DNA of 64,000 nt from an uncultured Caulobacterales bacterium (GTDB taxonomy: Bacteria; Pseudomonadota; Alphaproteobacteria; Caulobacterales; Caulobacteraceae), in the NCBI GenBank assembly GCA_903837135.1, contig CAILTK010000067.1:1-64000 (forward strand). Reading direction: 5' to 3'. Made by a program: the position numbers and the translations under genes. The notes under the pieces were generated by a model. It saw only the letters and a program-made list of their open reading frames with translations. It had not been told where the DNA came from and ran no database searches. Shown here piece by piece: positions 30,545 through 38,955 of the stretch. Position 1 is the first letter of the stretch; each line of letters starts with the position of its first letter.

Positions 30545-31534
30545 CTAGCCGTACGGTCGCGGCGCTGCAGGGTCTCCCGCGAGGCGGCTCAGCCGGGCGA
30601 TGGCGGCCTCGGCCTCGGCCATGATCGCGTCCACGATCTCCGCGGCGGGTCGCACGGCGTGGACGCCGCCGGCCGACTGGCCCATGGCGAAGCAGGAGCG
30701 ATCGGGGTCCAGTCCGTCGATCTGGCCGCCGATCCCGCCCATGACGCCCGCCTGCTGCGAAAGGATCGCCTGCTGCGGAAAGGGCTGGATCTCCTGCGGC
30801 CGGCGCTCCCAGTCCTCGACATAGGTGTTGGCCTTCACCCGCATCGGCTTTCCAGAATAGCAGCGGGTGCGCACGGTGTCGTCGTCGCGCGCATCGACCA
30901 CGGCCTGCCGGTACATCTGGCCGGCGTGCGCTTCGGTCGAGGCGATGAAGCGGGTGCCCATCCACACCCCATGGGCGCCGAGCGCCAGGGCGGCGGCCAG
31001 GCCGCGCCCGTCGTAGAGGCCGCCCGCGGCGACCACCGGGATGCGCACCGCCTCCACCGCCTGCGCCACCAGCGGCAGGGTCCCGACCAGACCGGTATGC
31101 CCGCCGCCTTCCGACCCCTGGCAGATCACCGCGTCGCAGCCGGCCTGCTCGGCCTTCACCGCGTGTTTCACCGCGCCGCAGACCACCATCACCTTGAGGC
31201 CCGCCCGGTGCAGCCGCTCGAGGATCGGCATGGGCACCCCGAGGCCGGCGATGAAGGCCGAGGCGCCGCCATCGATGATCACCTCGACGCTGTCGGTCAG
31301 GCTTTCCGGGCTGGCCGCCAGGAGGTCGACGCCGAAGGGCTTGCCGGTGAGGCGGCGCACCTCGGCCATCTGGGCCTTGATCTCGTCCGGGCTCCGGCCC
31401 GCCATGCCGAGCACGCCGTAGCCGCCGGCGTTCGACACCGCCGCGCAGAGCTCGGCGTAGGACACCCCGCCCATCCCGGCCAGCATGATCGGCTTGTCGA
31501 CCCCGAGCAGGTCGCACAGCGGTGTTCTGAGCAT
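30545..31534 (-). CDS. Nitronate monooxygenase / FabK-like flavoprotein
   Basis: LCDLLGVDKPIMLAGMGGVSYAELCAAVSNAGGYGVLG; GSEGGGHTGLVGTLPLVAQAVEAVRIPVVAAGGLYDGRGLAAALALGAHGVWMGTRF. Confidence 0.93.
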   Translation of the reverse strand: MLRTPLCDLLGVDKPIMLAGMGGVSYAELCAAVSNAGGYGVLGMAGRSPDEIKAQMAEVRRLTGKPFGVDLLAASPESLTDSVEVIIDGGASAFIAGLGVPMPILERLHRAGLKVMVVCGAVKHAVKAEQAGCDAVICQGSEGGGHTGLVGTLPLVAQAVEAVRIPVVAAGGLYDGRGLAAALALGAHGVWMGTRFIASTEAHAGQMYRQAVVDARDDDTVRTRCYSGKPMRVKANTYVEDWERRPQEIQPFPQQAILSQQAGVMGGIGGQIDGLDPDRSCFAMGQSAGGVHAVRPAAEIVDAIMAEAEAAIARLSRLAGDPAAPRPYG

Positions 31535-31720
31535 AGGCGTTTCCCGTGAAGTCCCTGTGGGCGTGTTTTGCGCAAGACTAGAGCAGACCGCCCTTAAACG
31601 GAATCGTTCAAGGGTGGATTTGCTCTGGAATCTAAAGTTTAGAGCGCCGCTGACGCGAAACCCGGTCGCCGCTTTTCGCACGGCGCTCTGGCGCGAGTTG
31701 GGTCTGCGCGGGCCGCCGCC

Positions 31721-31734
31721 TTGACCGGGATCAA
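31721..31734. promoter_or_regulatory. FNR/FixK-type box TTGACCGGGATCAA
   Basis: TTGAC-N4-ATCAA, 58 bp upstream of the universal stress protein start; flanks (CTTGA...GGATCAAGGCGG) similar to the site at 9191. Confidence 0.6.
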
Positions 31735-31791
31735 GGCGGGCGCACGCCGGCCGCCGCAGATGAGGCTTGCAGACGTCCGGAGACAAACGCC

Positions 31792-32676
31792 ATGAACGCC
31801 ACCGTCGTCGATCGTGCCGACTCCGGAATCGCCCGGCTGGCGCCGGCGCGCGCCGCCTTTCGCACGGTGATGGTCCACGTAGGCCCGGAGGTGCGCGACC
31901 TGCCCCGGCTGGACAGCGCCGTCGACCTCGCCCGCCTGCTCGACGCGACCCTGCACGGCGTCGCCGCGGAGATGGCGCCGCCCGTCTCGTTCGTCGATCC
32001 CGTCGGCGGGACCGACAGCTTCTGGCTGGTCGAATGCAAGGCGCGGATCCAGGCGGATCTGCGCCAGGCGGAGGCCCTGTTCCGCGCGCGGACCGCCGCC
32101 CTGCGGACCCAGTGGACGGCGCTCGAAGCGGCGCCCGCGACCCTCGTGGCGGACCTGTCGTGCACCGCCGACCTGATCGTGGCGAGCGCGGGCGCACAGT
32201 CCGGCGCCAGCCGCTACAGCGGCTGCGATCCGGCGAGCCTGGTCCTGCTCAGCGGCCGTCCGGTGCTGCTGGCCCCGTCGAACGGCCGCAAGCTGTCGGC
32301 GGAGGCGGTGATCGTCGCCTGGAAGGATACCCGGGAGGCGCGGCGCGCCCTCGCCGACGCCCTCCCCTTCCTGCGGAGCGCGCGCGAGGTCGTGGTCGTC
32401 GAGGTGGCCGAACACGGTCAGCCGGGCGGGCTCGGCGGAGGCGCCCAGGCGGTGGCGAGCGGGCTGGCGCGGCACGGCGTGTCGGCCCGCGCCAAGCGCG
32501 TCGCCGGCGCGACCGAGGACGTCGCCGGCCAGCTCGAGGCCGCCGCCCAGGCGGTCGGCGCGGATCTGATCGTCGCCGGCGGCTATGGCCGTTCGCGGGT
32601 CGGCGAATGGATGTTCGGCGGCGCGAGCCGCGACCTGCTGCAGACCAACGACCGCTTCCTGCTGATGAGCCATTGA
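31792..32676 (+). CDS. Universal stress protein family
   Basis: RTVMVHVGPEVRDLPRLDSAVDLARLLDATLHGVAAE and C-terminal DLIVAGGYGRSRVGEWMFGGASRDLL. Confidence 0.88.
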   Translation: MNATVVDRADSGIARLAPARAAFRTVMVHVGPEVRDLPRLDSAVDLARLLDATLHGVAAEMAPPVSFVDPVGGTDSFWLVECKARIQADLRQAEALFRARTAALRTQWTALEAAPATLVADLSCTADLIVASAGAQSGASRYSGCDPASLVLLSGRPVLLAPSNGRKLSAEAVIVAWKDTREARRALADALPFLRSAREVVVVEVAEHGQPGGLGGGAQAVASGLARHGVSARAKRVAGATEDVAGQLEAAAQAVGADLIVAGGYGRSRVGEWMFGGASRDLLQTNDRFLLMSH

Positions 32677-32719
32677 GCCCCGCGAGCCGGTCAGGGGAAG
32701 GCGGTCAGGCAAAAGGCGG

Positions 32720-33643
32720 TCACCGGGCGGCGCGCAGGGCCTTGGCGATCGCCTCCAGGGCCAGCGGCTTCATCAGGGCGTAGCCCCTGATCAGGGGATG
32801 CACGCCGTCACGGCTGAGCCCGTCGCGCATTCCGCCGTCCGGCCCCGCCAGCACCGACGCGTAATCGACGTAGATCAGCCCCTCGCGCGCGGCCAGTCCG
32901 GACAGCCAGCGGTTCATCGCCGCGATCGGCCCGGCCGGCCGGACCGCCGGGCGCCAGGAAAAGGCCGCCGCCGGGGTGATCGAGGCGAGGACGATCTGAA
33001 TATTGTTCGCCCTGGCGAGTTCGACCATGGCGCGGATGTTGTTCTGCAGGTCCTCCGGCCGGCTCGGGCCGTTGTTGCCGGCGATGTCGTTGGTCCCGAT
33101 CAACAGGTGGACCACCTTCGGATGCAGGGCGACGACGTCGTCGTAGAACCGCAGCAGGGCCTGGCCGCTGGTCTGGCCGCTGACGCCGCGATCGACCACG
33201 CCGGCGGTGAACAACGCCGGATCGGCGGCCTGCCAGAGCTCGGTGATGGAATCGCCGAGGAACACCACCCGGGCGCCGCCGGCGGCCTCCAGCGCCTGGT
33301 TCTGGGCGCGGTAGCGGCAGAGGTCGGGCCAGTCGGTTCTCCTGCGCAGCGCCTCCGCGCGGGCGCGCTCGGCTGCGCCCTCGGCGAACGGCTTCAGCAC
33401 GGCGGGATCGATCGGGCCGTCGGCCACCGAAGCGCGCGCGAAGGCGAGCTCGACGTCGGACCGCCCGGAGCTTCCGGCCGCACAGGGCTGAGCGGTGAGC
33501 CCCTCGGCGACGGGCGTCGCGGCCGCCGGTTCCGACGGCGCCGTCGGCGGCTGGGCCGCGCCGAAGCCCGGTCCCGCAAGGACGGCGGCGGCCACGCCCC
33601 ACCCCGCCAGTCTGCGCCGACGCCAATCCCGGCCAGCGATCAT
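32720..33643 (-). CDS. SGNH/GDSL hydrolase (PAF-AH-like), secreted
   Basis: VVFLGDSITELW, VVDRGVSGQTSGQALLRF, VHLLIGTNDIAGN, DGVHPLIRGYALM - the four SGNH blocks; signal peptide. Confidence 0.93.
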   Translation of the reverse strand: MIAGRDWRRRRLAGWGVAAAVLAGPGFGAAQPPTAPSEPAAATPVAEGLTAQPCAAGSSGRSDVELAFARASVADGPIDPAVLKPFAEGAAERARAEALRRRTDWPDLCRYRAQNQALEAAGGARVVFLGDSITELWQAADPALFTAGVVDRGVSGQTSGQALLRFYDDVVALHPKVVHLLIGTNDIAGNNGPSRPEDLQNNIRAMVELARANNIQIVLASITPAAAFSWRPAVRPAGPIAAMNRWLSGLAAREGLIYVDYASVLAGPDGGMRDGLSRDGVHPLIRGYALMKPLALEAIAKALRAAR

Positions 33644-34024
33644 CTGCGTTCTCCAGTCGGCGCCGTCCCGCAGACTTATCCCCGTCCGCGCCGGAAAGAC
33701 CAGAGCGGATGCGTTGTCTGGCGGACGCCCCCGACCCCGCGCAAACCCTCCGTCTAAATGCGGCGTCAAAGGCCACGCGGCCCCGTTCGACTTGGCGAAA
33801 CCCGAGACGATGAAACGATTATTGACCTGAAATCACGCTTGCCCTGGAAGCCCGGGATATCAGTCAAAGCACTCAAGCTGACGGCCGCAGCGACGATCTC
33901 GCGCTCAAGACACCGTCGGTGTTAACCGCTCGGTCACCCCGTTCAAATCCCTTTTGACGAAGATACTGCTTGAACCATAGATGAATCTCTATATGTCGGT
34001 ACGCACAGCGACTTGGAGAATAAT

Positions 34025-34489
34025 ATGTCAGAACGTCTGATGGAGATGACGACGGAGATCGTCGCTAATTATGTGAGCGGCAACACCGTATCGCAGACGG
34101 ATTTGCCAGCTCTAATCAGTTCGGTGTTCAAGTCACTGTCGACGGTGGACGCCCCGCCGGCGCCGGAGCCTGAACCTCAGCTGAAGCTCACGCCCGCGCA
34201 GATCCGCAAGTCGATTTCGCCGGACGGCCTGATCAGCTTCGAGGACGGCAAGACCTATCAGACGCTGAAGCGCCACCTGACCACCCGCGGCATGACGATC
34301 GCGCAATACAAGGCCAAGTGGGGCCTGCCGTCCGACTATCCGGCCACCGCTCCGGCCTACGCGGCCAAGCGCTCGGCGCTGGCCAAGGCCGCCGGCCTCG
34401 GCAAGGTGATGGCCAAGGGCAAGGCGCCCGCCCCCAAGAAGGCCGCGCCCGTCGCGCGCAAGCCGAAGACGACCCGCGCCAAGGCCTGA
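34025..34489 (+). CDS. MucR/Ros family transcriptional regulator
   Basis: LMEMTTEIVANYVSGNTV; ISPDGLISFEDGKTYQTLKRHLTTRGMTIAQYKAKWGLPSDYP characteristic of MucR; Lys/Ala-rich C-terminal tail. Confidence 0.95.
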   Translation: MSERLMEMTTEIVANYVSGNTVSQTDLPALISSVFKSLSTVDAPPAPEPEPQLKLTPAQIRKSISPDGLISFEDGKTYQTLKRHLTTRGMTIAQYKAKWGLPSDYPATAPAYAAKRSALAKAAGLGKVMAKGKAPAPKKAAPVARKPKTTRAKA

Positions 34490-34500
34490 TTGTTTCGCTT

Positions 34501-34527
34501 CAGGCCGGAGCGCTCGCGTCCGGCCTG
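34501..34527 (+). terminator. Hairpin downstream of mucR-like gene
   Basis: CAGGCCGGA-GCGCTCGCG-TCCGGCCTG perfect 9-bp stem starting 11 bp after the stop codon; no strong U-tract. Confidence 0.5.
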
Positions 34528-34781
34528 ATCGATAGGAACCGTGGACGGTGCGCTCGCCAACGGGCGCATCCTGTTCCTGGCGCGGCAGGAAGCCGGTCTT
34601 CCTGGCCCGTCGCCGGATTTCCCGCCCAGCTTTTCCAGAGTCATTCTCAGGCTTGCCCCGCTTGGGGCGGCCGGCCGCTCTTGAAGTGAACGCCCATTGC
34701 GCTTCAGGCCCTCCTTGCGGCCCTGAGAGTCGCACCGCTGGAGCAGGGCTCGTCAGAGCGAAGCTCCTTTGACGGAACCCA

Positions 34782-34880
34782 CCTTGAGGCCGTCTTCGCC
34801 GGGCTTGTCCCGGCGATCCAGAATTCCTGCCTTAGCGTTTCCCTGAATGCCCGGCACGGGGGCCGGACATGACGTAGAGG
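34782..34880 (+). repeat. Dispersed repeat copy, inverted relative to 42177-42276
   Basis: GGCCGTCTTCGCCGGGCTTGTCCCGGCGATCCAGA...CTGCCTT-AGCGTTTCCCT is the near-exact reverse complement of 42177-42276. Confidence 0.85.
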
Positions 34881-35032
34881 ATGACCTCGACGGGGAGCGA
34901 TTCAGGGGGGAGCGATTCAGGCTGAACCCGACGCGCCCCAGCCAGGCTGTCGCGCGCCTGACAAACAACCATACCGTGACGGAAAACTCCCGGCGGGCCG
35001 AAAACTGAATAAAGCCGGCCCCTTAGGGGAGC

Positions 35033-35107
35033 TGGCTCCGCGGGTAGGATTCGAACCTACGACCAGCCGGTTAACAGCCGGCTGCTCTACCACTGAGCTA
35101 CCGCGGA
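35033..35107 (-). tRNA. tRNA-Asn (GTT)
   Basis: Reverse strand TCCGCGGTAGCTCAGTGGTAGAGCAGCCGGCTGTTAACCGGCTGGTCGTAGGTTCGAATCCTACCCGCGGAGCCA; anticodon GTT; encoded CCA. Confidence 0.96.
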
Positions 35108-35189
35108 TCGGCCTCGCTCGGGAGACGGGCGCTATACAGGCGTGGGCGCCGCGGCGCAAGCGCGCCGTTGGACCGAACGTCCGATAGCG

Positions 35190-35816
35190 TCAGACCGCCA
35201 CCTCCGGACCTTCGCGCTTCTCGATCACGTGGTCGATCAGGCCCCACTCCTTGGCGCGCTCGGCGCTCATGAAGTGGTCGCGGTCGAGGGTCTTCTCGAC
35301 CTCCTCATAGGTCTGGCCGGTATGCTTGACGTAGATCTCGTTGAGCCGGCGCTTGGTGGCGATGATGTCCTCGGCATGGCGTTCGATGTCCGAGACCTTG
35401 CCCTGGAACCCGCCCGAGGGCTGGTGGACCATGATGCGCGAGTTCGGCAGGGCGGTGCGCTGGCCCCTCTCGCCGGCGGTGAGGATCAGCGAGCCGGCCG
35501 AGGCCGCCATGCCCATGCACAGGGTCGAGACCGGGCATTTGATGTATTGCATGGTGTCGTAGATCGCCAGGGCCGAGGTCACCACCCCGCCCGGCGAGTT
35601 GATGTACATGCCGATGTCCTTCTTGGGGTTCTCGGACTCCAGGAACAGCAGCTGGGCGCAGATCAGGCTCGACATGCCGTCCTCGAACGGGCCGGTGAGG
35701 AAGATGATCCGCTCCTTGAGCAGGCGCGAGAAGATGTCGTAGGCGCGTTCGCCCCGGCTGGTTTGCTCGACCACCATGGGGACGAGATTCATGGTCTTTT
35801 CGATCATATCGGCCAT
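35190..35816 (-). CDS. clpP: ATP-dependent Clp protease proteolytic subunit
   Basis: [78 protein letters not shown]. Confidence 0.96.
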   Translation of the reverse strand: MADMIEKTMNLVPMVVEQTSRGERAYDIFSRLLKERIIFLTGPFEDGMSSLICAQLLFLESENPKKDIGMYINSPGGVVTSALAIYDTMQYIKCPVSTLCMGMAASAGSLILTAGERGQRTALPNSRIMVHQPSGGFQGKVSDIERHAEDIIATKRRLNEIYVKHTGQTYEEVEKTLDRDHFMSAERAKEWGLIDHVIEKREGPEVAV

Positions 35817-35940
35817 GGGCCTACCCTTTTGTGCAGCTTGATCGCAGGCGACGCCCACCCGCGGGAAGATGGCTTTGATATCAGCGCGTTCGGCCCGAAG
35901 CGCAAGGAGGGGCGACCGCACTTACGGCGTAACCCTTATA

Positions 35941-36140
35941 GCTGCTCCCGCTTTGGGGGCGCTGTCACGAAGTGACTGAGGGGTGGCGCCACGGTCAACA
36001 GCAAGCGCGGCGCAAGCCGGTTTGCGCGGTGGGCCGAGCCGGCGGCGGCGCCGCCCCCTTCGTCCGCGGAGCCTGTTCCTCGGACCGGCCTTTGGCCCGA
36101 CCCGGGGGCGGCCACTTCCCCCAGGGGGGAAGCCCTGACG
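35941..36140. repeat. Dispersed GC-rich palindromic intergenic repeat (copy B)
   Basis: GCTCCCGCTTTGGGGGCGCTGTCACGAAGTGACTGAGGGG followed by an inverted module; shared with copies near 921-1060 and 47031-47190. Confidence 0.7.
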
Positions 36141-36168
36141 ACCCGTCACAGGTCACCCAGCCCTCCAT

Positions 36169-36210
36169 CTGGAAGACTCAGGCGCGTACCTGGAAGACTC
36201 AGGCGCGTCC
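36169..36210. repeat. Two tandem copies of a 21-bp unit
   Basis: CTGGAAGACTCAGGCGCGTAC / CTGGAAGACTCAGGCGCGTCC, adjacent to the 3' end of tig. Confidence 0.85.
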
Positions 36211-36213
36211 GGC

Positions 36214-37578
36214 TCAGCCCTCGCCGTAGCCTTCGGGCAGGTCGTCCTCGGCTTCGAGTTCTTCCTTGCTGACCGGCTTGTCGGTCACCTTGGCCTGCGA
36301 CAGGATCAGGTCGACCACCTTCTCCTCGTAGATCGGGGCGCGAAGCTGGGCGGCGGCCTGCGGGTTGTTGCGATAGAACTCCACCACCTGCTGCTCCTGG
36401 CCGGGATAGCGGCGCGCCTCGGCGATCAGGGCGGCGTTGAGCTCCTGATCCTCGACGGTGACATTGTTCACCCGGCCGATCTCGGCCAGCACCAGGCCCA
36501 GGCGCACGCGGCGCTCGGCGATCTTGCGGTATTCGGTCTTGAGCTGGTCGTCGGTCTTGGCCTTGTCCTCGTCCGACAGCTGGCCGGAGGCCTTCTCTTC
36601 CTCGACCTGGCGCCAGATGGTCTCGAACTCGCTCTCGACCATGCGCGGCGGCAGCGGGAAGTCGTGCCCGGTGTCGAGCACGTCGAGCAGGGCGCGCTTG
36701 GCCTTGAACCGGCTGGCGCGATCGTTCCCTTGCTGGATCTGCCCCTTCACCGCCTCCTTCAGCGCCTCCAGGCTGTCGAGCCCGAGCTGCTTGGCGAAGT
36801 CGTCGTCGATGCTCGCGGCCTTGGGCTTCCTGATTTCCTTGACCTGGAACTCGAACTCGGCCGCCTTGCCGGCCAGCTCCTTGGCGCCGTAGTCCTCGGG
36901 GAAGGTCACGCCGATCGTCACGGTGGTGTCGGGCTTGGCGCCCGTGAGCTGATCCTCGAACCCCGGAATGAAGCGGCCCGAGCCGATCACCACCTCGGCG
37001 TTCTCCATCGAACCGCCCTCGAAGATCTCGCCGTCCATGCGGCCGACGAAATCGCCCACCACCATGTCGCCGTCCGCCGCCTTCACCGCCTTGCCGGTCT
37101 TGGGCTCGTAGGTGCGGCTCTGCTCGGCGATCTCCTTGATCTGCGCGTCGACCTCCTCGTCGGTCGGCGCGTGCACGGGCCGCTCGAGCGCGATGTCGCC
37201 GAGAGTCATGGTGGTGAACTCCGGCATGATCTCGACCGCGAGGTCGAACGACAGATCGGCGCCCCCGTTCATCACCTTTTCGAGGTCGGAGGAGACGGAG
37301 ATCTCCGGCGAGGCGGCGGGGCGCAGGTCGCCCGACAACGCCTGCTGCTGGCCCTCGTTGACGGCCTGGTCGATGATCTCGCTCATCAGCGACTTGCCGT
37401 ACATGCGCCGGACGTGGGCGGCGGGCACCTTGCCGGGGCGGAAGCCCTTGATGTTCATCTGCGGGCGCAGCTCGGCGATTCGCTGGTCCAGCCGCTCGGA
37501 CAGGGTGGCGGCGGGCACCGTAACGCCGAACACGCGGCTCAGGCCTTCGCCAGACTTTTCAACGATCTGAATGGACAT
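36214..37578 (-). CDS. tig: Trigger factor
   Basis: [52 protein letters not shown]; PPIase region [37 protein letters not shown]. Confidence 0.96.
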   Translation of the reverse strand: MSIQIVEKSGEGLSRVFGVTVPAATLSERLDQRIAELRPQMNIKGFRPGKVPAAHVRRMYGKSLMSEIIDQAVNEGQQQALSGDLRPAASPEISVSSDLEKVMNGGADLSFDLAVEIMPEFTTMTLGDIALERPVHAPTDEEVDAQIKEIAEQSRTYEPKTGKAVKAADGDMVVGDFVGRMDGEIFEGGSMENAEVVIGSGRFIPGFEDQLTGAKPDTTVTIGVTFPEDYGAKELAGKAAEFEFQVKEIRKPKAASIDDDFAKQLGLDSLEALKEAVKGQIQQGNDRASRFKAKRALLDVLDTGHDFPLPPRMVESEFETIWRQVEEEKASGQLSDEDKAKTDDQLKTEYRKIAERRVRLGLVLAEIGRVNNVTVEDQELNAALIAEARRYPGQEQQVVEFYRNNPQAAAQLRAPIYEEKVVDLILSQAKVTDKPVSKEELEAEDDLPEGYGEG

Positions 37579-37874
37579 CTTGATCTTCCGTCTTCGCCCC
37601 GTCGCGGGACGCGGCCGCCGCGCGAGCGGGCGGCTCACCTTGAAATGGAGCAAGCCGCCGAGGGGGCCCGGCGGCGCGAGGCGCGTCTTATGTCACGCCC
37701 GGCGGCGAGGGTGAAGGGGAAAGGCGCAGCCGCGTGCGTCCTTCGCCGTCAGCCGCCGGCCGACCAGCCTCCCGCCGGACCAGATGGACTCACCTGATCC
37801 GGACAAAGAGGGTCTGGCCTGGGACTTGGACCGCGTTCGACGGCCATACCGGAACCGGTCTGGCCGAGGGCGCT

Positions 37875-38150
37875 CTAACGCCGGCGCTGGAAGTTCGGGC
37901 GCGGCGCGCCCGGCCGGAAGCTTGAGCTGTCGGTCTTGTGACGGAAGATGATTCGGCCCTTGGACAGGTCGTAGGGGGTCATCTCCACCGTCACGCGATC
38001 GCCGACCAGCGAGCGGATGCGGTTTTTCCGCATCTTGCCCGCCGTGTGCGCCAGGATCATGTGCTCGTTGTCGAGGCGAACCCGGAACCGTCCTTCCGGA
38101 AGCAGCTCCGTGATCACCCCCTCGAGCTCGAGGAAATCTTCCTTGGGCAC
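37875..38150 (-). CDS. infA: Translation initiation factor IF-1 with basic C-terminal extension
   Basis: [72 protein letters not shown] plus tail [17 protein letters not shown]. Confidence 0.95.
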   Translation of the reverse strand: MPKEDFLELEGVITELLPEGRFRVRLDNEHMILAHTAGKMRKNRIRSLVGDRVTVEMTPYDLSKGRIIFRHKTDSSSFRPGAPRPNFQRRR

Positions 38151-38154
38151 GAGG

Positions 38155-38364
38155 TCAGACCAGGCTCAGTTGTCCTGCCGACATCTTGCCGCTCTTGCGG
38201 TCGCGCTCGAGCTCGTAGCTGACCTTCTGGCCGTCGTTGAGACCGCCGATGCCGGCGCGCTCGACCGCCGAGATGTGCACGAACACGTCCGGACCACCTT
38301 CATCCGGCTGGATGAAACCAAAACCCTTCGTGGGGTTGAACCATTTGACGACGCCCTGGGCCAT
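38155..38364 (-). CDS. CspA-family cold shock protein
   Basis: [38 protein letters not shown] with RNP motifs. Confidence 0.97.
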   Translation of the reverse strand: MAQGVVKWFNPTKGFGFIQPDEGGPDVFVHISAVERAGIGGLNDGQKVSYELERDRKSGKMSAGQLSLV

Positions 38365-38583
38365 CGTTCTCTCCTTTTGTACGAAACCCGAACGAGATTG
38401 TCCGGGATCGGCTTTCGAGGGAGGGAGGCATAATCGGCGCGTTAGCGGCGGATCAGCAGCGCATCACAACGACGTCCGATCTGCGACACATAAGCCAGAG
38501 CGCGTGGCTGCACAAGGGATGGGGTGCGATCTTGGGGCTCGACGCGGCCGGCCGCCTGGCGGACGCCGACCGGCCGGGCGCGC

Positions 38584-38955
38584 TCAGTCGCCCCGGGCCG
38601 CTTCGATCGCGCTTCGCAGCTGACTGTCGGACGCCGGCTTGAACAGAACCGCGGAGGCGTGATCCAGCCCGATGCGGGCCAGGGTCGAGGGCTCGCGCGA
38701 GCCGGTGAGGAAGATCACCTTCGAGCCCACGAGCTCGTGGATGGCCAGGGCGGCGTCGACCCCGTCCTTCTCGCCCCTGAGCCGCATGTCCATCAGCACG
38801 ACGGCGGGGCGGTGCTCCTGGGCCAGGCTGATCGCCTCCTCGGCGGTGGCGGCCGAGGCGCAGACCTGCATACCGATGTCCTCCATCTGGATGGTGAGGC
38901 CGAGCACGATGATGTACTCGTCGTCGACGATCAGCACGCTGTTGCGCAGGTCCAT
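38584..38955 (-). CDS. Single-domain response regulator
   Basis: SVLIVDDEYIIVLGLTIQMEDIG, VVLMDMRLRGEKDG, VIFLTGSREPS; start overlaps the kinase stop (TGATG). Confidence 0.92.
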   Translation of the reverse strand: MDLRNSVLIVDDEYIIVLGLTIQMEDIGMQVCASAATAEEAISLAQEHRPAVVLMDMRLRGEKDGVDAALAIHELVGSKVIFLTGSREPSTLARIGLDHASAVLFKPASDSQLRSAIEAARGD

